DNA of 64,000 nucleotides, from positions 344,001 to 408,000 of the forward strand of contig NZ_CP081155.1 of assembly GCF_025141175.1 (NCBI RefSeq). The letters are read 5' to 3'. Source of the DNA: Jannaschia sp. M317. Lineage in GTDB: Bacteria > Pseudomonadota > Alphaproteobacteria > Rhodobacterales > Rhodobacteraceae. This document shows, one piece after another, positions 46,203-55,563 of this stretch. A program made the position numbers and the translations under genes. The notes beneath the pieces are model-generated. The model had not been told where the DNA came from, made no database searches, and saw only the letters and a list, made by a program, of their open reading frames with translations. The first letter of the stretch is position 1. Every line of letters starts with the position of its first letter.

Positions 46203-46823
46203 ATGAACCCAATCCGCATTGCCGCTCTTCTGGCCCTACCGCTCTTGCCCTTGCCTGCCGCCGCAGGCGAAGCCGTTGTCGCAGGCGGCTGTTTTTGGTG
46301 CGTCGAATCCGACTTTGAAAGCGTCGCGGGCGTGGGCGATGCGATCTCGGGCTTTACCGGTGGGACAACGGCGAACCCGGTCTATCGCCGCTCCGGCGAT
46401 CATATCGAGGCGGTGCAGATCCCCTTTGATGACAGCGTGATTTCGTATCGGGAGATTCTGGATCTCTACTTCCGCTCCATCGACCCGCTGGACGCAGGCG
46501 GGCAGTTCTGTGACCGGGGCCTGGAATATACCACCGCCGTCTTCGTCGATGGCCCCGAACAACGCGCCGTGGCCGAGGCCGCCAAATCCGCCGCCGAGGC
46601 GGACCTTGGCCAGCAGATCGTCACCCCGATCGTTGACGCAGGGACCTTCTATCCGGTCGACGACTACCACCAGGATTATTACAAATCCGACGACCGGCTG
46701 GGCGTGACCTCGGTCGGCGTTCTGGTGACCAAGGCCACGGCCTACAAACGGTATCGCCAGGGCTGCGGCCGCGACGCGCGTGTGCGCGCAATCTGGGGCG
46801 ATGCGGCCCCCTTCGCAGGCTGA
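46203..46823 (+). CDS. msrA: Exported peptide-methionine (S)-S-oxide reductase MsrA
   Basis: A 206-residue MsrA with the active site GGCFWCVESDFE. Unlike the cytoplasmic enzyme it has an N-terminal signal peptide (MNPIRIAALLALPLLPLPAAA), so it should repair oxidised methionines in the periplasm. GFTGGTTANPVYRRSGDHIEAVQI and DDYHQDYY are also conserved. A good GGAGG precedes the ATG. No msrB or electron-donor gene is adjacent, so its reductant partner must be elsewhere. Confidence 0.93.
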   Translation: MNPIRIAALLALPLLPLPAAAGEAVVAGGCFWCVESDFESVAGVGDAISGFTGGTTANPVYRRSGDHIEAVQIPFDDSVISYREILDLYFRSIDPLDAGGQFCDRGLEYTTAVFVDGPEQRAVAEAAKSAAEADLGQQIVTPIVDAGTFYPVDDYHQDYYKSDDRLGVTSVGVLVTKATAYKRYRQGCGRDARVRAIWGDAAPFAG

Positions 46824-46870
46824 CATCCGCGCGCGCGTCCGACCTGGATCACCCCTGGATCACCCGCCCG

Positions 46871-47194
46871 TCACCTGCGGGTTTTCCACCCCCGGCGCGC
46901 GCCCGGCGTCTTGGAATGAAAGTCGGCAGGCCGCTTGCGCACCCAGGCGATGAACCGCGCCAGACGCGGGTGGCTGCGCAGTTTTTCCGGCGTATCCCAA
47001 AGGCGCGCCAGCTCCGCTTCCGAGGCGCTGGCGTGAATTTCATTGTGACATATCTGATGCATAAGAACGACAGGCCCGCCTTTGCCCCCGCGCAACTTGG
47101 GCACCAGGTGGTGCAGGCTCTGCGGGGTGCCCGGCAGGATCGGCCGCGCGCACAGGGCACAGATGGGGTGGCTTGCCGCCGCGCTCTCTGACAT
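46871..47194 (-). CDS. HNH nuclease domain protein
   Basis: A 107-residue protein with an HNH fold: two zinc-type cysteines (CALCARPI), the catalytic LHHLVPKLRGGKGG and QICHNEIHASASE. No restriction or mobile-element genes are near; stand-alone small HNH proteins of this kind are common and of unknown role. The ATG at 47194 sits before the zinc motif; an in-frame ATG 16 codons upstream would overlap the divergent flavoprotein gene. Confidence 0.82.
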   Translation of the reverse strand: MSESAAASHPICALCARPILPGTPQSLHHLVPKLRGGKGGPVVLMHQICHNEIHASASEAELARLWDTPEKLRSHPRLARFIAWVRKRPADFHSKTPGARRGWKTRR

Positions 47195-47204
47195 GCACCG
47201 AAAG

Positions 47205-48365
47205 ATGGAGCGTCCGCAGCCCGAAACAACCGTCGCCATCATCGGCGCAGGCCCCGCCGGGTTGATGGCGGCAGAGGCGGCTGCCGTGGCGGGCGCGCGT
47301 GTGACGGTCTACGACCAGATGCCCAGCCCTGCGCGCAAGCTGCTGATGGCGGGAAAATCGGGGCTGAATGTGACTCACGACGGGCCGGATTTCTCCAAGG
47401 CCTATGCCTGCGCGCCACTGGTGCCGATGATCGACGCCTTCGGCCCCCCCGAGGTCCGCACCTGGATGGAGGACCTGGGCCAGCCCGCCTTCACCGGATC
47501 GACCGGGCGGGTGTTTCCCGAAACGATGAAGGCCTCGCCCCTGCTGCGCGCCTGGCTTGCGCGCTTGGACGGGTTGGGCGTGACATTGGTGCGACGGGCG
47601 CGCTGGACCGGTTGGGACGGGACCAATCTGACCTTTGCCGACGGCAATCAGGTATCAGCGGACGCGACCATTCTGGCGCTTGGCGGGGCGTCCTGGCGAC
47701 GACTTGGGTCGGACGGAACCTGGGCCGGCTTCCCCGAACTGGCGGATCACGTCGCGCCGTTCCAGCCCTCCAACGTCGGGTTTCGGGTGACCTGGTCCGC
47801 GCATATGGCCAAACACTTCGGCGCGCCGGTCAAGAACACCGGGATGATAGTCGACGGTCGGTGCCATCGTGGCGAATTTACCGTTTCTGAACAAGGGCTT
47901 GAAGGTGGCGGCCTCTACCCCCTGACGCCGCTGTTGCGCGCGGGCGCGCCGCTGGCGCTGGACCTGAAACCGGACCTGACACAGGCCGAGGTCGCCGCCC
48001 GCCTGGCCGGGCGCGGCAAGCAGAGCCTGCCAAATCACCTGCGCCGCACGCTCCGCCTCAGCCCGGTTCAGATCGCGTTGCTTCAGGAATTCGCCCGCCC
48101 GTTGCCCGATGATCTGGCGCCTGCGATCAAACACCTGCCGGTCCCCCTGCGGGGCCCCAACGACATCGACCAGGCGATCTCCACCGCCGGCGGCCTGCGG
48201 TGGGACGCGCTGACGGCGGACCTCATGCTACGCGACAGGCCCGGAGTTTTTGTCGCCGGTGAAATGCTGGACTGGGAGGCCCCGACCGGCGGCTGGCTGA
48301 TCACCGCCTGCCTTGCCACCGGTCAATGGGCGGGGCGGGCGGCGGCGCGGTTCGCGGCCGGCTAG
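47205..48365 (+). CDS. TIGR03862 family flavoprotein (BaiN/HI0933-like)
   Basis: A 386-residue FAD protein. The dinucleotide fold is TVAIIGAGPAGLMAAEAAA near the N-terminus; RKLLMAGKSGLNVTH and ATILALGGASW follow, and the C-terminus has the second FAD-binding block FVAGEMLDWEAPTGGWLITACLATG. This is the HI0933-like family (aminoacetone oxidase/BaiN relatives); the substrate is unknown. ATG 47205 is used; ATG 47193 in frame would place it start-to-start over the divergent HNH gene. Its end overlaps the convergent aldolase gene by four bases. Confidence 0.88.
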   Translation: MERPQPETTVAIIGAGPAGLMAAEAAAVAGARVTVYDQMPSPARKLLMAGKSGLNVTHDGPDFSKAYACAPLVPMIDAFGPPEVRTWMEDLGQPAFTGSTGRVFPETMKASPLLRAWLARLDGLGVTLVRRARWTGWDGTNLTFADGNQVSADATILALGGASWRRLGSDGTWAGFPELADHVAPFQPSNVGFRVTWSAHMAKHFGAPVKNTGMIVDGRCHRGEFTVSEQGLEGGGLYPLTPLLRAGAPLALDLKPDLTQAEVAARLAGRGKQSLPNHLRRTLRLSPVQIALLQEFARPLPDDLAPAIKHLPVPLRGPNDIDQAISTAGGLRWDALTADLMLRDRPGVFVAGEMLDWEAPTGGWLITACLATGQWAGRAAARFAAG

Positions 48366-49003
48366 TCGTCCCACTCCACGTCGAACTTGGTGACGAGCGA
48401 CGTGACCTCGCCCGACGTCAACCCGCGCGGCGACATCCCCCGCGTCATCAGCGTCAGCTGCGCAGTGGCCTCCAGCTCTTCGATGGCATTGCAGGCCGCG
48501 ACCACGTCCTTGCCTGCGACAACCGGCCCGTGATTGGCCAGCATGACCGCAGACCGCTTGCCCGCCAGCCCCCGCACTGCTTGCCCCATGGCCGGATCGC
48601 CCGGCATGAAATATGGCAACAGGGTCACCCGGCCCAGTTGCATCACGCCGTAAGGCGTAAGCGGCGGCAGGAAGTCATCGCCTGGTTCCGTCAACAGCGA
48701 CAGCGCGACCGAATGGCAAGAATGCAGATGCACCACCGCCCCCGCGCTGCGCGTGTCGTAAAAGGCGGAATGCAAAGGCATTTCCTTTGTCGGCTTGTCC
48801 CCTCCGACGTGGTTGCCCTGTGCGTCGAACCGCGCCAGCCGCCCAGGATCGAGCCGCCCGAAACTGGTCCCCGTAGGCGAGACCAGCAGGCCCCCATCCT
48901 CGGTGCGGGCCGAAATGTTCCCCGTCGATCCATGGGTCAGCCCCCGATCAAAGATCGACTTGGCCAGCATGCATATCTGTTCGCGCAACACCGTGTCAGT
49001 CAT
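48362..49003 (-). CDS. Class II aldolase/adducin family protein (OtnC-like)
   Basis: A 213-residue metalloenzyme of the class II aldolase fold. Zinc ligands are visible in VVHLHSCHS and the later ANHGPVVAG; GLTHGSTGNISAR is the phosphate-binding loop. Closest in style to 3-oxo-tetronate-4-phosphate decarboxylase (OtnC), but the OtnK kinase and OtnI partners are not in view, so the substrate call is tentative. It overlaps the upstream GST gene by eight bases. Confidence 0.87.
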   Translation of the reverse strand: MTDTVLREQICMLAKSIFDRGLTHGSTGNISARTEDGGLLVSPTGTSFGRLDPGRLARFDAQGNHVGGDKPTKEMPLHSAFYDTRSAGAVVHLHSCHSVALSLLTEPGDDFLPPLTPYGVMQLGRVTLLPYFMPGDPAMGQAVRGLAGKRSAVMLANHGPVVAGKDVVAACNAIEELEATAQLTLMTRGMSPRGLTSGEVTSLVTKFDVEWDD

Positions 49004-49583
49004 GGGCCAGGGCCCTGCGGAACGCCGGACGCGCCCGCATCCGGTTCATATGGGATCGCAACCCGTCAGGCAGGTCGAATTTCAGCCCCATGGCCCAGCC
49101 GCAGCAATGGGCCAGCAGGAAATCGGGGATCACCGGATCAGCCCCCATCAGGCAGGGCCCTTCCCCCAACAGGTCCGCCATCACGCGGGCGTATTGGTCA
49201 AATTGCCAGCGCAGCGAGTCTTTGACGGCCGGGACCCGATGCGCCTCGGGCAGGACGAAGGAGTGCTTGGCATAGTCCCACAGGACCGCATCGAATGTCT
49301 CGTTGATGGTATTGGTCAGGGCGTCCTGCTTGCCGCGCAGGTAGCTGCCCGCCGGATGGGTAAAGCGCCCCTCCCGGTCCGCCAGCATCGTCATCATCGC
49401 GACCGAATCGAACAGCGGCCCGTCGTCCGTGATCAATACCGGGATCTTGCCCAGGGGTGAGACAGCCAGGGCCTCCGGGCTGCGCGGCGCGGCCTGGTGG
49501 AATTCGAACGGCAGCGCCAATTCCTCCAACAGCCAGAGCGGGCGCAGCGCGCGGGATTTCACCTTGCCGTGGAGTTTGTACAT
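48996..49583 (-). CDS. Glutathione S-transferase family protein
   Basis: A 195-residue GST: thioredoxin-like N-terminal domain (YKLHGKVKSRALRPLWLLEEL, SPLGKIPVLITDDGPLFDSVAMM with the gamma-glutamyl-binding DS) and an all-helical C-terminal domain (residues about 85-195). The catalytic residue is probably Ser10 or a nearby Lys/Ser. Substrate unknown. Co-transcribed with the downstream aldolase gene. Confidence 0.9.
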   Translation of the reverse strand: MYKLHGKVKSRALRPLWLLEELALPFEFHQAAPRSPEALAVSPLGKIPVLITDDGPLFDSVAMMTMLADREGRFTHPAGSYLRGKQDALTNTINETFDAVLWDYAKHSFVLPEAHRVPAVKDSLRWQFDQYARVMADLLGEGPCLMGADPVIPDFLLAHCCGWAMGLKFDLPDGLRSHMNRMRARPAFRRALAHD

Positions 49584-49620
49584 TTGCGGGACCTCTCGGG
49601 GTCGGGTTCACATTCTGGGC

Positions 49621-50619
49621 CTATCCGCGCACCATCATGGCAAGCCGGATCAGCGCCCGTTCCATCACCGCCATCTGAGGCGCGCGCGAGGCGGAGCGCA
49701 AGGTCAGGTCGGTATCCATCAGAAGCGCCAGCGCCCCCTCCAGCTTGGCCGCTCCCCAGGCGCGCACCTGCCGTTCCATCGCATCGCGGCGCGGGCCGAA
49801 AACCGGAGGGCGCAGGTTGCCGACCCCGCCCGCGACGGCCCCTGCGTGCAGCTGCTGAAAATGCCGGGTGGCAAAGATCACCAGCGTCACGGCGGCGACC
49901 CCTTGCCCGGCCAGCCGTTGCATCAACGGCCCGATGGCGGCGGCGTTGCCGTCGGCGGCGGCGGCGATGACCTCGTCGGTATCGGCATCGATCGTCGCGG
50001 GGGCCATCAGGCGGACGGCCTCGGGCGTCACCTGTTCCCCGTTCGCGTACAGCGACAACTTGGTCAGGGTCTGACGAAAATCTCCGGGGTCCAGCTGCGC
50101 GGCCAGCGCTTCGACTCCGCGCGCCGCCTCGGGCGACAGGGTCAGCCCCTCGGCCGCGACGGCGGCCTCGATCTCGTCGCGGCCCATCGGATCGTCATAA
50201 AGTCCGACGGCCGCCGCCTTTGGATGCGCCTCGAAAGCCTTGCGCAGCCTCGAGGTCTTTTTCAGCGCCCCGCCCGTGACAACCAGCGCCGCGTCGCCCG
50301 GTGCCCAATCCGACAGCGCGGCCAGAATCGGGGGGGCCTGGGTCTCGGTCACGCCATCGACGAAGACGACGCGCGGGCCGGGAAAGAAGCCGACGGCCTT
50401 CAGCGCGTCGATCACGGCGGTCGGATCGGATTTCACCTCCGCTCCGGTCAGGCGGGTCAGGCGCATGTCGGCCTCTGCCTCGGGGCCTGCGTAATTGGCG
50501 ATGAAATCCTGCCGCTTGAGGGCGACGCGCATCGCGTCGGCCCCGTAGATGAGCACCCCAGCGGTGCCCGGATCGGGCTTGGCAAAGAACCGGGTGGCCT
50601 GAGCCCCACGCAGGTTCAC
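49621..50619 (-). CDS. holA: DNA polymerase III subunit delta
   Basis: A 332-residue clamp-loader subunit. The N-terminus FFAKPDPGTAGVLIYGADAMRVALKRQDFI and the AAA-like core (TRLTGAEVKSDPTAVIDALKAVGFFPG, VVFVDG) fit HolA, with the helical collar domain at the C-terminus. Delta opens the sliding clamp ring. Translation starts at GTG 50619, which overlaps the lptE stop (GTGA). The lptE-holA pairing downstream of leuS is standard in Alphaproteobacteria. Confidence 0.92.
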   Translation of the reverse strand: MNLRGAQATRFFAKPDPGTAGVLIYGADAMRVALKRQDFIANYAGPEAEADMRLTRLTGAEVKSDPTAVIDALKAVGFFPGPRVVFVDGVTETQAPPILAALSDWAPGDAALVVTGGALKKTSRLRKAFEAHPKAAAVGLYDDPMGRDEIEAAVAAEGLTLSPEAARGVEALAAQLDPGDFRQTLTKLSLYANGEQVTPEAVRLMAPATIDADTDEVIAAAADGNAAAIGPLMQRLAGQGVAAVTLVIFATRHFQQLHAGAVAGGVGNLRPPVFGPRRDAMERQVRAWGAAKLEGALALLMDTDLTLRSASRAPQMAVMERALIRLAMMVRG

Positions 50620-51113
50620 AATCCGTCCGCCTCAGACAGCAGGCGGGTGACGACCTTGTCTGCCAGGATCGCCGCCAGACGGGTTTCGGCGTCGCGTTCG
50701 GATTCCAGCGTGGAAATGGTGGAGCCGGTGGCGGAATAGGCGGTGAAAGCGGTCTCGATACCCCGTAGGGCGGGGTTCACGCCGCCTTCGGCCGTCAGCG
50801 TCCAGGTCATCCGCCCCTCCAGGTCGAAGCGGGTGATGTTGTTGGACCCGTCGATGGCCAGGCCGGTTTCCTCGGTCACGATCACATAGGTCAGGTCGTA
50901 GCGGGCGGCCGTGGGCCGGCCCAGCCGGGCTTCGAACTGGCGGGTGAAGGCGAAATCGAAATCCGTCGAAGGCTCCGCCACCCGCACCGCGGAGCGGAGC
51001 ATCAGACCGTCGCCCCCCGGCCCGTAGACCGGGGTGAAGCCGCACGCCGCAACCGTGGCCAAGGCCCCGGCCAGCAGAAGTCGTCGGGTTGTCTTGCGCA
51101 TCGCCAGTTGCAT
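50616..51113 (-). CDS. lptE: LPS-assembly lipoprotein LptE
   Basis: A 165-residue lipoprotein: KTTRRLLLAGALATVAAC is the signal with lipobox Cys24, followed by GFTPVYGPGG, the conserved opening of alphaproteobacterial LptE. It plugs the LptD barrel that delivers lipopolysaccharide to the cell surface. The first ATG (51113) is chosen because GGGGAG lies just upstream. Residues encoded by 50760-50786 (about GGVNPALRG) coincide exactly with a dispersed intergenic repeat, suggesting that the repeat inserted here in frame. Confidence 0.9.
   Translation of the reverse strand: MQLAMRKTTRRLLLAGALATVAACGFTPVYGPGGDGLMLRSAVRVAEPSTDFDFAFTRQFEARLGRPTAARYDLTYVIVTEETGLAIDGSNNITRFDLEGRMTWTLTAEGGVNPALRGIETAFTAYSATGSTISTLESERDAETRLAAILADKVVTRLLSEADGL
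50760..50786. repeat. Dispersed palindromic repeat, family A, copy 2 (inside lptE)
   Basis: These 27 bases are identical to 2430-2456 but lie within the lptE reading frame, where they encode about nine residues (GGVNPALRG) between two beta strands. The other copies in this window lie at gene ends. Confidence 0.8.
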
Positions 51114-51139
51114 CGCTGTCTCCCCGTCCGAGCCGGTTG

Positions 51140-53686
51140 TCAGATGACCACGTTCACGATCCGCCCCGGCACCACGATCAGTTTCCTGGGTGCCGCGCCA
51201 TCCAGCAGGCGCTGCACGGTGGCATCGGCCAGAACAAGCGCCTCGACCGAGGCCTTGTCGGCGTCCTTCGCGACCGTGATTTCGGACTTTTTCTTGCCGT
51301 TGATCTGGATCGGCAGGGTGACCGTATCGTCCACCAGCAGGGCCGGATCGGCCTTGGGCCAGGGGGCGGAAACGACAAAGCCTTCGCCGCCCATCATCTG
51401 CCATATCTCTTCGGCGAGGTGCGGCGTCATCGGCGACATCAGTTGCGCCAGCACCTTCATCGCGACGCGGCGGGCATCACCGCCCGCGTCGGATTTGTGC
51501 AGCGTGTTGGTGAACTCATAGAGTTTCGCGACCGACTTGTTGAAGGCAAAGCCCTCGATCCCCTCGGTCACCTCGTGGATGGCGCGGGCGGTGGCCTTTT
51601 GCAGGTCGGCGTCCGCTGCGTTGGCGGGGCGGTCGGCCCGTTCGATGTCGCTGGCCAGACGGTGCACACGCGCCAGATGCTTGGCCGTCGCCTCGGCACC
51701 CGATGCCGTCCACTCCACGTCCCGTTCCGGCGGGCTGTCGGACAGGACGAACCAACGGGCGGTGTCGGCCCCGTAGTTGGCGATGATGTCCATCGGATCG
51801 ACGACGTTCTTCTTGGACTTGGACATCTTGACCGGCGGCGTGATCGTGATCGGCTCGCCTGTGGCGCGCACCGTCTTCGTCTCCAGGTCCACATCTTCGG
51901 GCAGGTGATAGACGTCCCGGCCCTTGGCATCCTTGGTCGAATAGATGGCGTGGGTCACCATGCCTTGCGTGAACAGGGCGTCGAACGGCTCTTCTGTGCC
52001 TGCCGGCAGATGGCCCGTCTTTTGCATCGCGCGCGCGAAGAAGCGGGAATAGAGCAGGTGCAGGATCGCGTGTTCCACCCCGCCGATGTATTGGTCGACG
52101 TTCATCCAATAGGCGGCATCGTCGATGTCGGTGGGCGTCTCGGCGCGGGGGGCGGTGAAGCGGGCGAAATACCACGACGAATCGACGAAGGTGTCCATCG
52201 TGTCGGTCTCGCGCCGGGCCGCGGCACCGCACGAGGGGCAAGGCACGTCGCGCCAGGTCGGGTGCCGGTCCAGCGGATTGCCCGGCACGTCAAAGGTGAC
52301 GTCGTCGGGCAGACGGACAGGCAGGTTTTCCTTCTTCTCGGGGACCACGCCGCAGGCGTCACAATGCACGACCGGAATCGGGCAGCCCCAATAGCGTTGC
52401 CGCGACAGGCCCCAGTCGCGCAGGCGGTACTGAACCTTGCCCGTGCCGATACCCTGGGATTCGGCCCAGTCGATCGTGGCTTCGATCCCCTCGGACCCGG
52501 TCGCAGTGCCGACACCGGCGGGGTTGTCCAGGTAGCTCACGGTCTCGGTTTTGGGCGGAACGAAGGCATCTTCGCCGATCTCAAAGCTCTCCGCATCGAC
52601 CGGCTTGAAGGTCGCCGTCACCGAGAGGCCGTATTTCCGCGCGAAGTCCAGATCGCGCTGGTCATGGGCCGGGCAGCCGAAGATCGCGCCGGTGCCGTAG
52701 TCCATCAGCACGAAATTCGCGACCCAGACCGGCAGGGTGCCGCCCAGTGGGTTGTCCACGGTCAACCCGGTGTCAAAGCCCCGCTTCTCGGCCTTTTCCA
52801 GCGCCTCTTCGGTGGTGCCGCCCTTGCGGACGTCCGTGGCAAAGGCGGCCAGGTCCGGGTTCCCGGACGCAAGCGCCTTGGCCAGCGGATGTTCCGGCGC
52901 GATGGCGATGAAGGACGCGCCGCGCAGGGTGTCGGGGCGCGTCGTGTAGATCTCGATCCCGTCGTGGCCGTGGGCCGACGCGGTCAGCGGAAAGGTCATC
53001 TCCAACCCGCGCGATTTGCCGATCCAGTTTTCCTGCATCAGGCGGACCTTTTCAGGCCAGTCGTCCAGACCCTTCAGCCCATCGAGCAGATCTTCGGCCA
53101 TGGATGAGATGGCAAAGGCCCATTGCGTCAGCTCGCGCCGCTCCACCTCTGCGCCCGAGCGCCAGCCCTTGCCGTCGATCACCTGTTCGTTGGCCAGGAC
53201 GGTCATGTCGACCGGGTCCCAGTTGACGATGGCAGGTTTGCGATAGACTAGGCCCGCGTCCAGCATGTCGAGGAACAGCGCCTGCTGCTGACCGTAATAT
53301 TCCGGGTCGCAGGTGGCGAATTCGCGGGACCAGTCGATCGACAGGCCCAGCGGCTTCATCTGGCCACGCATCACGTCGATGTTGTTGTAGGTCCAGTCCT
53401 TCGGATGCCCGCCCGAAGCCATGGCGGCGTTTTCCGCAGGCATTCCGAACGCGTCCCATCCCATCGGGTGCAAGACGCTGAACCCGCAGGACATCTTATA
53501 GCGCGCGATGACATCGCCCATGGTGTAGTTGCGCACGTGCCCGATGTGGATGCGGCCCGACGGATAGGGGAACATCTCCAACACGTAGTACTTGGGCTTG
53601 TCCGACCGCTCGGCGTGGAACAGGTCGGCCTGATCCCAGGCGCGCTGCCATTTCGGTTCGGTCTGGGCGGCGTCGTAACGGCTCAT
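51140..53686 (-). CDS. leuS: Leucyl-tRNA synthetase
   Basis: An 848-residue class I synthetase. The HIGH motif is [15 protein letters not shown] near residue 40, the KMSKS motif is [12 protein letters not shown] near residue 617, and the editing domain lies between (residues about 225-420, with [20 protein letters not shown]). Zinc-type cysteines are seen in HCDACGVV and CPSCG. It charges tRNA-Leu in the cytoplasm. A perfect hairpin sits in its 75-base leader, and lptE follows 26 bases downstream. Confidence 0.98.
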   Translation of the reverse strand: MSRYDAAQTEPKWQRAWDQADLFHAERSDKPKYYVLEMFPYPSGRIHIGHVRNYTMGDVIARYKMSCGFSVLHPMGWDAFGMPAENAAMASGGHPKDWTYNNIDVMRGQMKPLGLSIDWSREFATCDPEYYGQQQALFLDMLDAGLVYRKPAIVNWDPVDMTVLANEQVIDGKGWRSGAEVERRELTQWAFAISSMAEDLLDGLKGLDDWPEKVRLMQENWIGKSRGLEMTFPLTASAHGHDGIEIYTTRPDTLRGASFIAIAPEHPLAKALASGNPDLAAFATDVRKGGTTEEALEKAEKRGFDTGLTVDNPLGGTLPVWVANFVLMDYGTGAIFGCPAHDQRDLDFARKYGLSVTATFKPVDAESFEIGEDAFVPPKTETVSYLDNPAGVGTATGSEGIEATIDWAESQGIGTGKVQYRLRDWGLSRQRYWGCPIPVVHCDACGVVPEKKENLPVRLPDDVTFDVPGNPLDRHPTWRDVPCPSCGAAARRETDTMDTFVDSSWYFARFTAPRAETPTDIDDAAYWMNVDQYIGGVEHAILHLLYSRFFARAMQKTGHLPAGTEEPFDALFTQGMVTHAIYSTKDAKGRDVYHLPEDVDLETKTVRATGEPITITPPVKMSKSKKNVVDPMDIIANYGADTARWFVLSDSPPERDVEWTASGAEATAKHLARVHRLASDIERADRPANAADADLQKATARAIHEVTEGIEGFAFNKSVAKLYEFTNTLHKSDAGGDARRVAMKVLAQLMSPMTPHLAEEIWQMMGGEGFVVSAPWPKADPALLVDDTVTLPIQINGKKKSEITVAKDADKASVEALVLADATVQRLLDGAAPRKLIVVPGRIVNVVI

Positions 53687-53707
53687 GTCATTTCCGGATA
53701 TGCTGGG

Positions 53708-53729
53708 GCCGCAGAGCCTGCTCTGCGGC
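53708..53729 (-). promoter_or_regulatory. Hairpin in the leuS leader
   Basis: Perfect 10-bp arms (GCCGCAGAGC at 53708-53717 and its complement at 53720-53729) lie 21 bases before the leuS start. There is no T-run after it on the minus strand, so it is not a standard terminator. A TATACT-like box sits just upstream on the minus strand at about 53735. It may be an mRNA end for the DUF3576 gene or a leader structure. Confidence 0.4.
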
Positions 53730-53761
53730 GCTATAGTATAGAGTGTAGCGCGACGGCCTGG

Positions 53762-54262
53762 TCAGAGACGGCTGTCACGGATGCGCAGCTGCCGCGCGCG
53801 GGTCAGGATCGCATCTTCGATCGCGCGCTGCGTGTCCCGCGACGCGGTGCCGCCCCGCGTCCGCAACGACACGTTCAGCGATCGTGCATCCAATGCCGGA
53901 TCCTTGACGAAGACCGTCGCCTGGTACGCACGCCCCCCGCCCGGAGGCGTGCCATAGCCAAACTGGATCACCCCGGAAAAAGGATCGGCGTTCTGCACCG
54001 GCATGAACGACAGCACATCGAGCGAGGCCGCCCAGAGGTAGCGATTGACCTCCAACGTGGTGTTGGGATCGTCGTTGTTGGCAAAGAGGTCGAAAAAGGA
54101 CGACGCGGTGTCCGATCGGCGCGCCTCGACGGCTTCCTTATAGGGATTGCTTTGTTCGGCCGCGCGTTCCTCGGCGGTCTTGCCCCCGAAGCCGCCGCAT
54201 CCCGCAACCAGTGCCGCCATGGATAGCGCCGCGATCACCCGAACCCTGGCCTGTGCCTGCAT
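53762..54262 (-). CDS. DUF3576 lipoprotein
   Basis: A 166-residue predicted lipoprotein: residues 1-24 end in the lipobox ALVAGC. The mature domain begins with an Ala/Glu-rich linker and contains NPYKEAVEARRSDTASSFFDLF, DDPNTTLEVNRYLWAASLDVL and RTRGGTASRDTQRAIEDAILTRARQLR, the blocks of DUF3576. The family is confined largely to Alphaproteobacteria and always seems to sit next to leuS; its function is unknown. ATG 54262 has AGGGA upstream; ATG 54277 is an alternative. Confidence 0.88.
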   Translation of the reverse strand: MQAQARVRVIAALSMAALVAGCGGFGGKTAEERAAEQSNPYKEAVEARRSDTASSFFDLFANNDDPNTTLEVNRYLWAASLDVLSFMPVQNADPFSGVIQFGYGTPPGGGRAYQATVFVKDPALDARSLNVSLRTRGGTASRDTQRAIEDAILTRARQLRIRDSRL

Positions 54263-54533
54263 TACGCGTTCCCTCATCTGTCCGACCTGACGTTCGGCCC
54301 TGCCTACCCTATGCGCCCAAGGCGTCACAAGGCTTTGCCGCAACACCCGCGGTGTCACTGAGGCGCGACTGGGGCAACCCGTGGCGCCACTGTGGCAAGA
54401 GTGCACCGGTAACAGGGCGAAAACCGGGTCCGGCCATGGGCCATTCTTGCAGGGCCGGGCCCGATGATGGAAACGACATCCACGCCCAACGCGATTCACG
54501 TGGTGGGGACGACATGAAACACGAGGGAAAACC

Positions 54534-55469
54534 ATGAAAACCATTCTCTTCGCCTCCACCGCTCTGGTTGCCTTCGCTGGCGCCGCTGCGGCTCAGGGCG
54601 TGGCCCTGTCCGGTAACGCCGAAATGGGTATCTACGACAACGATACCGCCGGCATGGACACGCGCTTCTTCACCGACATCGACGTGACCTTCACGATGTC
54701 CGGCGAGACCGACAACGGCCTGACCTTCGGTGCCTCCGTCGACCTCGACGAAGGTGGCTCGGGTGCCGCTGCTGTGGCAAACAACGACGACGATGGCGGC
54801 GCGACCATCTTCCTGTCCGGTTCCTTCGGCACGATCACCATGGGTGACACCGACGGCGCTCTGGACTGGGCGACCGCCGAAGTTGGCTTCAACGCTGGCG
54901 CCATCAACGACGACTTCGAGACCGCTGGCTGGAACGGCGTCAACGGCCTGGACGGCAAGCACGACGGCCAGATCCTGCGCTACGACAACACCTTCGGTGC
55001 TTTCGGCGTGGCCGTGTCGGCTGAAATCGACGACACCGGTGCAGACGACGCGATCCTCGGTGTTGGTGTCCGTTACGGTGCCGACTTCGGTGGCACCACG
55101 ATCAACTTCGGCCTGGGTTACCAGTCCGGCGAAGACGCTGGCGTCGACATCGAAGCCATCGCCGTTTCGGCCAACGCCAACTTCGGCGCTGTGACCGCTG
55201 GCGTTGTCTACGAAGAGTTTGACGACGGTGTTGGTGGTGCTGGTTACGACCACGTCGGCGTCGGCGTCGGCTACACCACCGGTGCGATCTCGCTGCACGC
55301 CAACTACGGTGTGTTCGACCGTGACGGCGGCACCGAAGACAAGGGCCTGGGCCTGTCCGCTGGTTACGACCTCGGTGGCGGCGCCAGCGTTCAGCTGGGC
55401 TACGGTTCGTCCGACACCGCCGGTGTTGACACCGACAGCTGGTCGCTCGGCGTTCGCATGAACTTCTGA
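54534..55469 (+). CDS. Porin
   Basis: A 311-residue outer-membrane barrel with a signal peptide (MKTILFASTALVAFAGAAAA, cut before QGV). The mature chain is rich in Gly, Asp and Ala, with alternating strands such as GLTFGASVDLDEGG and FGTITMGDTDGALDWA, and ends in Phe (SLGVRMNF), as outer-membrane proteins usually do for BAM recognition. It resembles the Rhodobacter-type porins. Codon choice is markedly biased, as in highly expressed genes. A perfect terminator follows 25 bases after the stop. Diverges from the DUF3576 gene. Confidence 0.92.
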   Translation: MKTILFASTALVAFAGAAAAQGVALSGNAEMGIYDNDTAGMDTRFFTDIDVTFTMSGETDNGLTFGASVDLDEGGSGAAAVANNDDDGGATIFLSGSFGTITMGDTDGALDWATAEVGFNAGAINDDFETAGWNGVNGLDGKHDGQILRYDNTFGAFGVAVSAEIDDTGADDAILGVGVRYGADFGGTTINFGLGYQSGEDAGVDIEAIAVSANANFGAVTAGVVYEEFDDGVGGAGYDHVGVGVGYTTGAISLHANYGVFDRDGGTEDKGLGLSAGYDLGGGASVQLGYGSSDTAGVDTDSWSLGVRMNF

Positions 55470-55494
55470 TCCCAACCGGATCATTCGTTACGTC

Positions 55495-55521
55495 AAGAGC
55501 GGGCCTTGTGCCCGCTCTTTT
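55495..55521 (+). terminator. Intrinsic terminator of the porin gene
   Basis: A perfect 10-bp stem (55495-55504, AAGAGCGGGC, with 55510-55519) and a five-base loop are followed by TT(T)CG, with the T-run starting inside the right arm. It lies 25 bases past the porin stop codon. Confidence 0.88.
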
Positions 55522-55563
55522 CGTTTGGGCATACCGGACGGGAAACCACCCCGGAGGTCGCCC

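Noticed and set aside
46871..47194. HNH protein as part of a restriction or homing element
   Set aside because: No methylase, intron or mobile gene is adjacent and the flanking genes are ordinary, so it is described as a stand-alone HNH protein.
53687..53761. T-box or leucine attenuator before leuS
   Set aside because: There is no T-box sequence, no Leu-codon leader peptide and no T-run after the hairpin, so only a plain hairpin is reported.
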